From Ceratothoa steindachneri (taxonomy: Eukaryota; Arthropoda; Malacostraca; Isopoda; Cymothoidae), in the NCBI GenBank assembly GCA_963969495.1, contig OZ018327.1, forward strand, positions 37,639,912 to 37,703,911: DNA of 64,000 nt, given 5' to 3'. How positions within the stretch are numbered: the stretch's first letter is position 1; each line of letters begins with the position of its first letter. This document shows, piece after piece, positions 12,287-24,800 of this stretch. The notes below the pieces were generated by a model, which was not told the origin of the DNA, did no database searches, and saw nothing but the letters and a program-made list of their open reading frames with translations. The position numbers were made by a program, and so were the translations under genes.

Positions 12287-12575
12287 TCAGCTTATCAAAA
12301 ACCTAGACAAATAGCAGTTAGGTTGAATCAACAAATTTATCACAAAACCTAGGCAAATAGCAGTGAAGTTTAATTAACCGAATTATTAAAAACTAGACAA
12401 ATAGGATTGGCTTAATCAGCCTATTTATAAAAAACTAGACAAATAGCAATGGTTTAACTTATCAAAAAACTAGACAAATAGGAGTGCAGTTTAATCAAAC
12501 TATTTATATAAAAAAAGAAAAATAGCAGTGGTTTAATCACTTATCAAAAACCTTGAAAAAAATAGCAGTGATGCA
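12287..12575. repeat. AT-rich minisatellite, right block
   Basis: About six more units of the array at 8130-8562, with the same words (CTAGACAAATAGCAGT and TTTAATCA). The two blocks flank LINE B. Confidence 0.75.
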
Positions 12576-14300
12576 TTGGTTAGGTCTGAATATGTGAGCT
12601 AGAGAAGTGTGTGTGTGAAGTTGAGGTTTCCAAGGGTAAATCTGTGTATGATTGTAATATATGGACTCTGTAATGCTAGAAGTGAAGATGAGAGAGTGGT
12701 TCTGGAATGATGTGGGATAATGATTGATGGATGGAATTAGGAATGAGCATCAGTTGATGGTTGTCACAGATACGAATGGAAAGAATAGGTGGCAGAATGT
12801 GAGAGGAAATAACTGGAGCTTTGGGGGGATTTGATGTCGAGTGCAGTGTCTTGGTGGGTGAAGGGTGGTTGGTGTATAGGGTCTGGGTGTAGTTTGCATA
12901 AGTTTTTGGATCGTTCCTCTGTGGTTGCAGTTAGTTGATAGCGGGCAGATTTTGGAGTAGTGGGTCATGAGCAGGTTGCTTTGATCTTATGATTCGTGAG
13001 TGGGGAAGAGGTTGGGTACAAGATGTGACACGTGTGTATATATTATTTATTGTGCGCCAGAGTTGGGAGCTGTTTGTTTTGCGATTGATTGCTTTCAGTT
13101 ATCTTTTTGTTTACTGGTGATAAGTGTTGATTTGTGTGTAGAGGTTGTGGATTTGGAGTTGCTTCTCTATGGGTGCTCTGTTTTTTTCTTAATGTTTCTT
13201 GTGTCCTCTGGGGGTGGATTTCTTGCTAGCTTGGTGAACTGTGTTATTAAAGTGTGAGAGGGCCTGGTAGGAGGGGAATTGCTTGTCAAGTTAGAAAGTA
13301 TATTTTCTATTTGGGATGTGAATTCAGTCCATTCAGCCTCTTTGTAATTTGTGTCTTTTTGTTAGAGCTGTGAATGGGTTTGGTTAGTTGGAATGAAATG
13401 AGAATTGGGAGATGGTCAGAATGTAGTACGTGGAGGGTTTGCCAGGTAGTTTTGGTGTAGAGCTGTAGGGAGCAGAAAGTACCATCGGGTTAGGTGGGGT
13501 TCTGGTTGTGTTGGGAGGAGTTTCCTTGTTGGCTGGTTTCTGTTGTTAACGATGTTCAGTGAGTGTAGCTGTTCGATAGTGGTGTCTTGCTGTTTGTAGG
13601 CGCGAGGTTAGCCAAGTGAAGTGGTGGGCATTAAATCGCGCCCTAAGGAGGTTTGAGAGTTGTGATAGTGGTGCGAGGTTTGGTGAGAAGCCTGCTGGGC
13701 AGTGTAGGGGTGAAGAGGTGGGGGAGAGGTATATGTTTATGATAATATAGGTGGTTTTGTTGATTTTTAATGGCGATTGCTTGGAGTTTTGTGGTGTCAT
13801 TTTGAAGAATGGTTTTTGTTTATCTGGTAGTGTTGGTGAATGGTAAGTCTTTGTGTATTAAGATGAACATGTTGTGGTGCCTTAGTGTAGTGTAGTTGAT
13901 GAAGGGTTTGAGATGAGTATGGGGTGATAGATGGGATTCCTGTATCAGGGCGATGTGTATGTTGTATGTTCATAGTATTTGCTGTTTTTGATGCCATTTG
14001 TGTTGAATTGAAGGATGTTGAGTGTGTGAGTAGGGTGAAGGATGTGTGTTGCGGTGGCTATGCATTGGTTGCAAGTCCACTGGAGAGTGTAGATATCAAG
14101 AGATTGGAAGGAGGGGGGTGACATTTGTTGCATGAGGTGTAGAGGATGGAGGCTCGGGAGCGGCGTGTTTGTTGGTCACAGGTGGGGCATGTGTAGGTAG
14201 AGGGGGGGGGAGGGAAGCTTCTGTTCTATGTCTCCGGTTAGGATAAGTAGGAGGCGGGTGATCACTGGGGTGGCACTCAACTGAGTGAAACAAAAAAAGG
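12576..14300 (-). pseudogene. Degenerate LINE endonuclease, family C (inverted 5' part)
   Basis: On the minus strand, frames at 14133-13945 contain LNILQFNTNGI, the usual start of a LINE AP endonuclease. The frame at 13800-13546 has YIIINIYLSPTSSP and then ARFNAHHF, the core motif with GDF lost. The frame at 12968-12750 (RGTIQKLM, TTLHPPR) fits the EN C-terminal region. Upstream, 14293-14096 is Pro/Thr/His-rich and may be the end of ORF1. The sense strand is A/C-rich and G-poor. Frameshifts are frequent. Confidence 0.6.
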
Positions 14301-14570
14301 AGGAAAGGAGAGGTGGAATGATGCGAAGTGTGTAGTGGAAAGCAAACAAAAGGTTTACATACAAATTCTTAATAATGCAAATAAGAATTACTCCTTACTT
14401 TGGTTGAATGCATACAAGTGAAAAAAATGATTAAACAGAGTAAAGGGGCAGCAAATAAAGCCTTTGGACAAAAGGTGAATGAGGATTGTGATGGGAACAG
14501 GAAGTCACACCACACAATCACATGCAGCAATAATCACAAGACATTTGTTAAAAAAAACGAGCAAACACTT
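14301..14570. other. Junction region between the two halves of LINE family C
   Basis: The strand composition flips here, from G/T-rich to A/C-rich on the plus strand. I recognise no coding sequence. Confidence 0.4.
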
Positions 14571-15900
14571 TTTCCACACTAGTCATTTAAACCTCTACCT
14601 AACAATCGACAAGTCATCCAACATAAAAAACAACTCTCTACCAACCCAAACTCCTGCACATTTTGCAACCCTCCACCACAACCACACAAACAAAATATGA
14701 AACACTAACATGTGCAATAACAGAAAAAGAAGTCTGGCCAACTCTTAGTTAGGTAGAAACACCCATGTCACATTTGCCGGCCAGACATCAAACATCAAAA
14801 ACTTCACAAACTATCCCTCAAGGCTTTGTACTGTCCACCACTCTTTAACCACTAAATGCATGACATAAGAGTACACCGCTTCCCCCAGATACACACAGCT
14901 TCATATAACGATAACATAACTCTAAACATGGATGCACAGAGACGAAGACACACCACTGATTTCCTTCAGCTCTATCTCAACACACTACGCACCTAGTTCA
15001 TGACAGCCTGAAAATACCCCCCAACCAAATCCACAGCTGCTCTCTCCACCAATACACACCACAGCAAACAATAAACCTCACCCCTATTCCACATATCCCA
15101 AATTCTTCGTATAACATAAAACACACCAATAACATTCAAACAGCATGGCACAAACAAAAATAACGTGTACACCAAGACTTAATGCCCCCAAATCACTCAC
15201 ACATACAACATTCGGACAAAAAGAAACCACAACCACAATCTATAAGTAATTCATACACTGCTTGGGTCCCTAACCTCTCCCAAAGATCCATCATCAAACC
15301 ATAAAAAACAAAGTCCTAGAAACAATCACAGGCAACAGAGCTACCACACTTACAGATTCCCTACACTCTGAAATCAGAATCCTGAAGGTCAAGGCTCACA
15401 TTGACATGAGGCACACAAATACTAGCTGCATCTCCCACAAACCCAGAGCACCCACTACACTAAATGACAGAAGACCCATCCACTCTCACAAAAAAACAAC
15501 ACTTAATCCATCCAAGTTACATTATAAATAAACCGTCAACACTCACACCCTAAACCAGCTTCCAGATACAGCCACACCAACTTCAGTCACTGCTCTATCT
15601 ACTTACTTTCATTCAATATCCTGCTGCCTTAACAGCCCCCAGCATCCACCCTCACTCGTGAGGACAGAAGCCACCTGGTCATGCTGTGGTGTGGACATCA
15701 TCACCCAGCCCTCACAAGTTAACAGAAAAGGCTCGATGCCGGCCATGAATGCAACGCCGCATCCCACACTAGAAGATTGCATGGCACACAATCACAGATG
15801 CCAACAACACAATATACACTCCTTGAGGACTCTGTGGAAAAACCGAGTACAGGTTATATCCTTCCTCATGATCTCCGGGCTGCTCGGCCAGATAGCTTGA
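14571..15900 (+). pseudogene. Degenerate LINE reverse transcriptase C-half, family C
   Basis: Plus-strand fragments match the RT palm, thumb and C-terminus of a LINE. They are VTFAGQTSNIKNFTN near 14770, TDFLQLYLNTLRT near 14960, KSTAAL near 15030, and SEIRILKVKAHIDMRHTN near 15380. The C-terminal part at 15775-15897 contains LEDCMAH...NIHSLRTLW and ISFLMISGLLGQ, the closing segment of such ORF2 proteins. The catalytic YADD is not readable. The sense strand has the same A/C bias as the inverted endonuclease at 12576-14300, so I take both as one element. Confidence 0.6.
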
Positions 15901-15999
15901 GAGAGAATCAGCGACAACTATAAAAAATGGCAGGGGGTACTTGTGAGCAATGGGGAGGTCAAAAGAAATGGTGTGAATACTTTGAGTTGTATAATGTGA

Positions 16000-17460
16000 A
16001 TATGGAAGTCTAAAGAATGGGAAAGCAGCTGGAGTAGATGATATAGCCACAGGTATGCTGTGGTGATTGGGTTATAAGGTATTAAAAGTGGAAGAGTGCC
16101 TGAGGACTGGAAGAATGAAATAATAAGTGCCGTCGTTGTAGAAAGGGAAAGGAGAGAAAGGTGAATGCAAATACTCTTGTGGGCTAAGTCTGTTTTATTG
16201 TAGGTAAAGTGTATGAAAAAAAAGTAGCGAGGCGAGTTACAAACAGTTTCCTGCATCGCCAGGCCACTGTTAGCGAGTGGCAAATCCACAGAGCCTCCGA
16301 GTCTCAAAAAAGACTCATTCAAGCTAAGCTTTTAAATGCTTTTTTAACACTTCTCGCACACTACACAGCCCACACCACTAAAGAAGCAGAGCATATTTTG
16401 AAGAAATGAAGAGGATGAATGTTGCTTGGAAACATTATCCAAGGCTTGATTCCTGGGTCTGGGCACTGTTTTAGATCAAAGGGTGGAGGAAAGGGGCGAT
16501 GAAAAAATAAAGAAAGTAATGTGAGCCGAGATGCAAATGGCTTTCTGCGTCGCCGAATCACCACCCTTGGTGAACTGCGTATCGACTGGGTCATCCTGAT
16601 CTCAAACAAGGTCAACAGACCTAAGTTGCATGCTCTCAATTATTTTGACTTATAACCTGATGACCATATGACTTTCAAAACTTTCAACAAGTGGGCAATG
16701 CAAGCATAGTAAGTTTTCTTTTAATAATTCTTAGACTAACCTTGGAAGGACCTTGGCAATTATATCATTCAAAAGAATGTTAAACATGAAGGGTTTCAAA
16801 TTTCGTTAGAATCAGCAGAATAGTTATGATGTTATTGCGAAAACACTTATTGAAAAGTAAAATGGTTACGCAACTCCATAGTAGCTTATAGAGTTGCGTG
16901 CAAGTGACTAAAAAGACTCATTCAATCGAAGCTTTTAAACTGCTTGCTTGCACTTCTCAGTATGGTGCTGGGGAAGAATAAGGGAGGTCTAGAGTGGGTG
17001 GGGTGTGTGGCTCAATTATTTCCAACGAGACAGCTAGTTGAAAATACAAGGGATAAGAGGTGTAAAGTGGGTGCTGGGCTCATGGATCTGGAGAAAGCTT
17101 ATGATGGTGTAGATAAGGAAGCAGTATGGCAGGTGCTAAGAATATATGGACTGAGTGGTAAACTATTGGATAGTGTGAAGAGTATGTTAGGAGGCATGTA
17201 TTAGGGTAAACGATAGCTGCAGGTAGTGGTTTGACATATGTGGAGGTGTAAGAAAAGGTTGTATGATTTCATCATGACTGTTTAATATCTTGATGGGGTA
17301 CTGAGAGAAGTATGTATGAGAATTAGGGAAAGGAGTGTGAGATTGATGAGGAATGGGTTCTATGTTGGAATATGCTTGTGACCTGGTTTTGATGGCTGAG
17401 AGAGGGAGGGATTTGAAAATGTTGATTGGGTGTGTGGGAGGTGGAGAGCTAAAAGTGTGG
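16000..17460 (+). pseudogene. RTE-like reverse transcriptase remnant, interrupted
   Basis: The first part (about 16020-16215) has KNGKAAGVDDIATGM and RVPEDWKNEIISAVV, RT motifs upstream of the palm. The second part (16966-17460) has MDLEKAYDGVDKEAVWQVL (motif A) and YGLSGKLLDSVKSM, then runs through stops to an ERERD-like C-terminal stretch. The catalytic DD box is not readable. About 750 bp at 16216-16965 separates the parts and carries two direct repeats. The fragment ends just before the donor side of the METAP1D exon. Confidence 0.6.
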
Positions 17461-17532
17461 TGTCACACTCGATAGTCCTAAAATTTTACTTTCTATATGC
17501 AAGCAACCTTTATAGTTTGGTTCTAGCCTTAC

Positions 17533-17724
17533 CGTGACATCCACAGATATGATGTCACCATTTTGGAGTTCTCGGCTGTCAGGAATCCCATGGCAGGCCA
17601 CATTATTCACACTCGTGCAACAACTTTTCGGAAAACCTCGATAATTGAAGGGTGAAGGATAACTTCCACTCTCAAATGCTTTTTCACGAACAATAGAATC
17701 AATTTCTTCATTTGTCACACCAAT
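17533..17724 (-). CDS. METAP1D: METAP1D exon (catalytic core, first metal ligand)
   Basis: A 192-bp exon of exactly 64 codons, phase 0 at both ends. It contains [37 protein letters not shown] and IISVDVT, the signature stretch of type 1 methionine aminopeptidases, with the first metal-binding Asp in DVT. The acceptor is TTTGACAG and the donor is ACG|GTAAGG. It follows the exon at 20707-20926 and precedes the exon at 7763-7913, with about 9.6 kb of retroelement-filled intron between. The human protein has the same order of motifs. The frame is intact, so the gene may be functional. Confidence 0.92.
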
Positions 17725-17804
17725 CTGTCAAATAAAATGGGTTGTAGTAGTATTGGTTCACCAATCTGCTTTTTCCAGGCAGATCCCGACCGGATGCAAT
17801 CTTA

Positions 17805-20175
17805 TAGATTAATAATAATAATAATAATAATAATGATAAGTCTTTTGTAATGCGCTCTTCAAGGCCTGAGGCCTTCCCAGAGCGCACGTTGTTCTGAGAT
17901 GAGAATGAAAATTCAATGGAAATTCAAGAGGGGGAGAAGGCAATTCTGAAAAGATGCGTTTTCAGGAGACGCTTAAATGTGGTAAGAGAGGGAGAAGACC
18001 TGATTTCAGCAGGAAGAGCATTCCACAACTTAGGGGCGCAGATTGAGAAGGAGCAGTCCCCCATTGAGCAGAGGGATGAACGAGGAATATTCAAAAGAGG
18101 TGTATGTGATGACCGAAGGGCCCGAGGGACATGGCGTGGCGAGAGGGCAGAAGAGAGGTAAGACGGGGCCTTGTTGTTTAGGGCCTTAAATGTGAAGATA
18201 AGTATCTTGAAGTGAGTACGGGATCTGAGAGGGAGCCAGTGTAGTTTATGCAGCAAGAGGTTCGAGGGAGAGAAGCGAGGGCGACGGAGGAGAAGCCAGG
18301 CGGCATAGTTCTGTACAAGTTGAAGGGGGCGGAGAGAGGAGGATGGCAGATTCACAAGCAGAGAGTTACAGTAGTCAAGGCGTGGTGGTGAAGGCATGAA
18401 CAGCAGTCTCAAGACTTTGGCGATCAAAGTGAGAGCGAATGCGAGAAAAGTTACGAAGGAAACATAGAGAGGATTTGCTGACATTGCGGATATGAGGCTT
18501 AAAGGAGAGATGCTCATCAAAAACAACACCCAGATTCCTAACGCAGTCAGAGAAAATGATAGTATTACCGCCCAGAGAAAGCGAGGGAAAGAGAGATTTA
18601 GATTTTTTGACAAGAGCAGGGGTGCCGACGAGGAGGATCTCAGTTTTGGAGTGATTAAGCCTGAGGAAGTTGGTAGAGAGCCAGTCAGAAATGGAGGAGT
18701 AGGCAGCCAGGAGGTCAGTGATAGAGTAGGCAAGAGACGTGGGGGATGAGGAAACGAAAATTTGAGTGCCATCAGCATAGAGGTGGAAGGATAGACCGAG
18801 ATTACGGAGAAGGGAACTAAGAGGGAGAAGGTAGATACGAAATAGTAGAGGACCAAGGACAGAGCCTTGTGGCACTCCAAAGCGAATGGAGGTAGAGTCG
18901 GATGAAACGTCGTCAATCACAACGGATTGGGTACGAGACGAGAGGTAAGAGCGGAACCAGTCGAGCACGGTGCCTGATATGCCGAGGAAAGAGTGGAGAC
19001 GATCAAGTAGGACGGTATGGTCAATAGTATCGAAGGCAGAGGAGGTTGAGTAGAACGAGGATGGAGGCACAACCCCTGTCCGCGGCTCTTCGTAAGCAAT
19101 CGGACACATTGAGAAGGGCTGTTTCTGTGGAGTGACCTGACTTGAAACTAGATTGATCGGTTTCATCAATGTTACAGGCCACCATGTGACTGTTGATGCG
19201 TGAAGCAACCACTCTCTCCAGAACCTTAGAGAAGAAAGGAAGTTGCGAAATCGGGCGATAATTGGAAGGGTCAGTGGGGTTCAGTTGAGGCTTTTTAAGA
19301 ATCGGACGGATGTGGGCACGTTTGAAGAAAAAGGGAACAAGACCAGTTGCAAGTGAAGTGTTGAACAGGTAGAGAAGCGTTGAGAGGATAGCAGGCAAAA
19401 TTTTACATAACAGTTTAGCCGGAAAAATGTCCTTTGGGGAGCCCGATTTCTTAGAACGCGAGAGCAGGGCTGTAAGCTGCAACGCGGCCACAGCGGGGAA
19501 AACGATAAGCGGCTGAGGCGGGAAGTCAGGGAGAATGGCAGGAGCCGGGACAGAAGGCTGAGGGAGGGAGGCACGGAGGTTAGTGACCTTATCTGCGAAG
19601 AAATTCGAGAGAGTAGCAGGGCTAATGGGTGGGGAGACCTGGGCTGGGGAAGTAAGACGGGAGAGCAGGCGGAAGACGGTACGGGGATCATTCCTATTTT
19701 TAGTAAGCAGATTATGTGAGTAGGCTTCACAAGCAGATTTTAATTTCGCCACGTAGGAAGCTGTCGCAAGTCGGAACGCAAGCGAGAGAGGGGTCGTGTT
19801 TTGCCCACGCGTGCGAGCCTTTCTAAGGATTCTTTCATGGGCACGCATGGACTGCCTAGCACGGAGGAGTTCCATAGAGTACAAAGGGGCACGGTGACAA
19901 CGGGAGTTCGAAGGGGTGACAAGGGAAGAGTGGGCATCAAGACAAGTGAGAAGGGGTTGCTCCAAAGAAGAGAGAATCTGGTCAGGAGAGGCAGAAGCAT
20001 CAATGGGAGGAAGTTTGGAGGCCACATCATTAGATAGGGAGGGAATATCAATGAAGGCTAGTCGACGGAAAGGCTTAGGATTATGAGACAGCTGGGGAGG
20101 TATATGGAATGGGATAGATAAGTTGAAGTTGATAAGGAAGTGATCAGATACAGCATTGGACAAATTTGTAGTCGT
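17805..20175 (-). mobile_element. L2-like LINE, 5'-truncated
   Basis: Minus-strand LINE lying in the METAP1D intron between two coding exons. Its 3' end is a short microsatellite (AAT repeats on the plus strand at about 17812-17835), followed by a 3' UTR with a GC-rich inverted repeat (AAGGCCTGAGGCCTT). Only the last few residues of the endonuclease remain at the 5' end (SDHFLINFNLSIPF), so most of EN is missing. Confidence 0.8.
17924..20163 (-). pseudogene. L2-like LINE ORF2 (RT), frameshifted
   Basis: Three overlapping frames make one ORF2. The N-terminal RT (20163-19021) contains NPTDPSNYRPISQLPFFSKV and SSFKSGHSTETALL. Motif A is [27 protein letters not shown] is motif B. The catalytic box reads YADG where YADD is expected, so this copy has lost a catalytic Asp. 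The end (ICAPKLWNALPAEIRSSPSL and FKRLLKTHLF) is typical of L2-type ORF2. At least two frameshifts are present. Confidence 0.8.
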
Positions 20176-20224
20176 TAGGTTGAGTTGATAGAAGGATGTT
20201 GGGGACTAGGTATAGTGTTTAGGT

Positions 20225-20300
20225 TTTACCTTGATGGCATCTGGGTTGGTTGAGTGATGACCTTTGATAGGCCCAGGTGGCTTTTATCAACTGTGAAATT
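20225..20300 (+). repeat. Diverged 3' tail of CR1-like family K
   Basis: TGATGACCTTTGATAGGCCC and GGCTTTTATCAACTGTGAAA match the terminal hairpin of family K with substitutions. It is the most diverged tail in the window, next to the truncated 5' end of the L2-like LINE. Confidence 0.6.
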
Positions 20301-20706
20301 GTGTTTTGTTTAAAATGAAATATTGGTGGAATGAATAGTGATATTTTGAATCAATATTTAAATATCAAAACATTCCTAGAAGAGGGAAGAAAGCATCCTA
20401 TTTTGTTTATGACTGGTATGTAGTGTTAGTTTCAATATTGTTTAATCATAATAATGTTTAATAATGCCTCAGACATGAGAAGACTAACTATAAATCTCCA
20501 GTGTTAAAAGGAACATAAAGAGATCTATACTCGAGAGCCAAGAAAAGTCAAGGTACCATATTTCCCACACTCATCCAACCCACCTCAAGAACTATGATTA
20601 AATCCCTAATTTTTTCACGATAAATTCATAAAATAAGGATAAAAACAATTAGGTAAATAATAGAAAAAAAATGTTTAGCATTCATCAATAATACAGTTGA
20701 AAATAC
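20301..20706. other. METAP1D intron, no recognised feature
   Basis: AT-rich sequence between the LINE remains and the upstream METAP1D exon. Nothing supported was found. Confidence 0.5.
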
Positions 20707-20926
20707 CTTTAAGTATTTTGCAAGTTCATCGAGTATTGAACGGGCGACTTTAGAGGCCTTTCGCACCCCTTGAATTTCAGATTCACTCTTCACCTCTGGG
20801 GAATCAGGAGGGCTCAATGGTTGCCCACTCACTGCATAGGGTGGTTTTATAATATGATCAGGTATAGGTGAGGATTCTGAGACATTTGATGGGTGGTGAA
20901 TAACCGAGTAGTGGCCGAATGATGAC
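20707..20926 (-). CDS. METAP1D: METAP1D exon (N-terminal extension)
   Basis: A 220-bp exon, entered with one base and leaving in phase 0. It encodes SSFGHYSVIHHPSNVSESSP, then IPDHIIKPPYAVSG, then EVKSESEIQGVRKASKVARS and ILDELAKYLK. This fits the segment of METAP1D just before the catalytic core, including the I(K/E)..QI.G.R.A...AR helix. The acceptor is TTTTTTCAG and the donor is AAG|GTATTT. The phase matches the exon at 17533-17724. The first coding exon with the start codon and targeting peptide was not found, so it lies further upstream or outside the window. Confidence 0.88.
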
Positions 20927-21840
20927 CTGAAAAAATATCATTTGATAAACGCGCAAGTTCGATACAATATCAAATTATTCTAGGTACATCAGGTATGCAT
21001 TAAAAAATTATATCAGGATAAATTCAGATAGAAGAAGAGTTTAGAAATTTAATCAATGCCTTTTAGTATTATATTAAATTGCTGATCATAGGTAATAATT
21101 GCTAGGTGGATAATGTGGGTTACTGGTGTTTATTAATTACTGAGAGATATCACATAAGTCCTAGGTTGGTACTAGGCAGGCTGGAAGGGAAAGAAGACAT
21201 AACATCCAAAGGTTATAATAATGAAACAAATTCTAAAATTCAATTTTAAGTTGCACCTATTTTTTTCACTTCTATTATAAATAATAATGAAAATTATTAA
21301 TATTGCTGATATTTATAATGCCATAGAACATGGGTCATGAGGGGGGGGATATTTTGAATTAAGTTAAAAAATTTCTAAGGATTCAGTTAGTATTTCATAA
21401 AAGCAGATGGAAAATTTAGATAACTGATAACTAAAAGTGAATGAACATTATTTTAAAACAAATTATAGACAAGAATAAAGGGGAACATAATTTTTTAAAC
21501 ATAATTTAATGGATGAGAAAAAACACAAAGGAAGTTACATATTAATCAAGGTTTTTTATAACAGGATAGGGAGTGCATATCATTTAAGGTCAACATATTT
21601 ACCTCCAGCTACAACCTAGCTGAGTGGAAAAACTGCTTCTGGTTAGTGACGTCAAGCTACATTAAGTGTGCTAAGTCACTGGATGGAGTTCCCTTGTGGG
21701 TCATCTTTATGGTGGGTGCTATATGCCGTAGATACCCTTGTCTTAGGGTCCATGTTAAACTGCAGTTTCTCACGGAGAAATAAAAGGCAATTTATTTTTT
21801 ATATATTTAATTCCATTGAGTGAAATATAATTTGCTTTGT
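20927..21840. other. METAP1D intron or upstream sequence, no recognised feature
   Basis: AT-rich, with only shadow reading frames. A more balanced patch at 21600-21780 does not match METAP1D in any frame I checked. Confidence 0.4.
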
Positions 21841-24800
21841 TTTTTTCTGATTTTTTAATTTTTTTAAAAAATTTAGAGCCTATCTGGCGACTACCCACTT
21901 GGGCACAAGTCGCTACATTCACGTCAGCCTAGCACTAGGCTACTTTAAAATAAGAATATGCAAAAAACAACAAACAAAAGGGAAAATGAAACAAGGAGGA
22001 AGCAAGCTCCGGCATATGGGGGAGGTCCGCCTCCCCCCCGGCACAGGAACGTGCGATCTACAAAGAAAACAAAAAAAAACAAACTAAAATAAAGGGGAGA
22101 AGGCCACCCTCCCCCCAAAAGTATATGAGTCCACTAGTCAATGTGCACAAACTCATTCCGAGTACAAGGGACAGGCGGTGGCGACCGCGCCCATCCCGGT
22201 AATGGGACAGGTAACGTGCGTGTTGATTGCCAAGACTGGGACATTAAACAAAAATGTGCCAAACAGTCTTCACAGTAGGGCGCTCCATCAAATGACGGTG
22301 CGTCCCGCGAGTGCGTACAATTCGGAGATAACAGAAAGCAACCTGAAGCCTTCGCGGCATTGGAGGGGGTAGGTCCATGGGAAAAGTCACGGCGCAATGG
22401 CACGCAACTTTAAGTTCCCTTTGACCATCTCCCATCTTCTTTGCCAAGCAGCCCGGAGAGCTGTATACCTACCATGTAGTCGGTGTGGGAAAGAGCGAAA
22501 TGCTGGTCCGGTCGCAGACTCTTTGGCACCCTCATTCCTAACAATTCCTACATGTCCAGGAACCCAGCACAGGATAATCTCGACATCCGCCCGGCTTGCC
22601 AAAACTGTGACTTCACGGATATCGAGAACCAGGGGATGCAGAGATTCCAATGCCCCGAGAGCACTCAGGGCGCTTTATGAGTCGCTACAGATCACAATCC
22701 GGTCTCTGAACCGGGCATGTCGCATAATCTACTTTACTGAGTAGTGTATTGCCACCAACTCACCGTGAAGACAGACGCAGCGCCTGGCAGAGGGGATACG
22801 GCGGAGAAGCCAACCCCCTCTTTGGACTTGGAGCCATCCGTATACATTGGCAGGGTTCCAGCGTGACACAAGGTGTGCTCCAAAAGGGTCGAACGCAATA
22901 CTCCCGGCGCTGTACAAACTTTGGGAGCTACAGCATGGAGACAAATAGCCAAATGTGGTACCCTCCAGGGTGACGTCCTGGGCAGAACCAGGGGGCTCAC
23001 CAGCCTGAAAGCTATACCTAGCTCTCAAAGGAGTATCTTAGCCCTAAACCCAAAGGGCTTAGGGTATGACTGGCATCTCTCAGCGGCATAGGCACTGTCG
23101 AGATCAGCTGCGGATGCAGTGAGAGCTGTTGGCGACTGAGGGAGGCGCCGGGCTCGCACGTACAGGCGAGTAATGCACTGCACGGGATATAGAGCGAGTG
23201 GCATCTCCCCAGCATCAACCAACAGGCTCTCAATGGGGAAAGTGCGGAAGGCACTAGTCGCCAGGCGAGGGCCGGTGTGGTGGATCAAGTCCACCTTCCA
23301 CAATACACGCCCAGCTGCAGATGCATAAAACTCGCATCCATTGTCAAGCTTCGAGTGAACAAAGGATTGATAAAAAATTAAGGTAGTAGCCCTATCAGCG
23401 CTGAATGTCACAGAATGGAGAATATCCATGGCTTGGGTACAAGAGACCAGAGGCTGCCAATATGAGCCTCCCAAGGAAACGGGGCAATTCAACCACTTCT
23501 AGGCGTACCCCATTAAGAAACAAGTCTGGGTCAGGGTGGAGCCATGGATGGCGGCAGAAGTGCACCACCTTGGTTTTGGCTAAGGAAAACTGAAACCTGT
23601 GCGCTTCGGGAAGGTGAAAGACACGGTTCAATGCCTGTTGGAGTCGACACTCCATTGTTGGCATTTGGGCAGCGCCAAAAGAGATCAAAAGGTCATCCAC
23701 GTAGCAAGAACATCTTCCAGCAGCATCGAGGTGATGCCGTTGATGCTTAGGGCAAAGAGTGTGACACTGAGGACACTTCCTTGCAGGACACCCTCTTCCT
23801 GCTCCATTGGGTCAGAGATGGCTCACCCCAAACCCGTACGCGGAATCGAAAATCTTGCAAAAATTCAGATATAAACATTGGGAGGCCTTCCCTCATCCTC
23901 ATCGTGTGGAGACCCTCCATGATAACTTATCGCCATGCAGTATCATAGGCCTTCTCCAGATAGAAAAACACTGTGGCGTAGTGCTGTCTACGAAGGAAGG
24001 CTTCACAGATGGCATTTTCCAGTTGGAGCAGAGCAACTGATGTGGAGTGGAACTTGATTGAGGAAGCCACTGTCGAGAAAAAAGGCTAATCTAACATTTA
24101 CCAATTTCTCCATCAACTTGCACACACAGGAAGTTGGATAGAGTGATCTCACTCCGGTTTGCAAAAAGCAAGCATAGTAGCAATTCGCCAGGAGTCTGGG
24201 AGGATACCCTCTACCCAGATCCTGTTGAACAAATCTAACAGAAAGGCCATGCCTCACTCACCCAGGTGTCGAAGCATGGCGTACGGGACATCGTCTGACC
24301 CAGGAAAGGTGACTGCGCATGAAGCAAGAGCGGAACGTAACTCACTCAAAGTAAACCTGTCATTGAAGAGTTCTCCGCCTTTGGAGGTAAAGTCCTAGCC
24401 CGACGAAATTCACTGACAGTGAAATCGTTAGGGCGGTGCTTCTGCTTGAGGGCTGTCTCACACTCAGCTGACCACCATGGGAGTGGTCAGTGTGCAGCAA
24501 AATGGCCAGAACTTCTAAGAATAATAGCTAGGCCTGCGGCGATGAGGTTGCCGGAGAACTCAACAGTCTCATCTACCGACCTAAACTCCTTCACTGAGAT
24601 AGAGAATTCAGTCATTTCCTGAAATGCAGACCATCATGCCCGTTCCAAGCACCACCAGGGTAGGCTCTCGGGTGGCAGCGGCCCAGAAAATGATATTTGA
24701 ATGGGAAAGTGATCACTACCATGGAGGTCATCAACCACCCCCTAATCAAAATCAGGCTGTTCTTCCGGAGAGCACAAAGATAGATCAAGGCAGGAAAATG

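Noticed and set aside
15609..15791. Minus-strand 60-codon Cys-rich frame as a small secreted peptide gene
   Set aside because: It is antisense to the LINE ORF2 C-terminal region read on the plus strand and has no start context or signal peptide.
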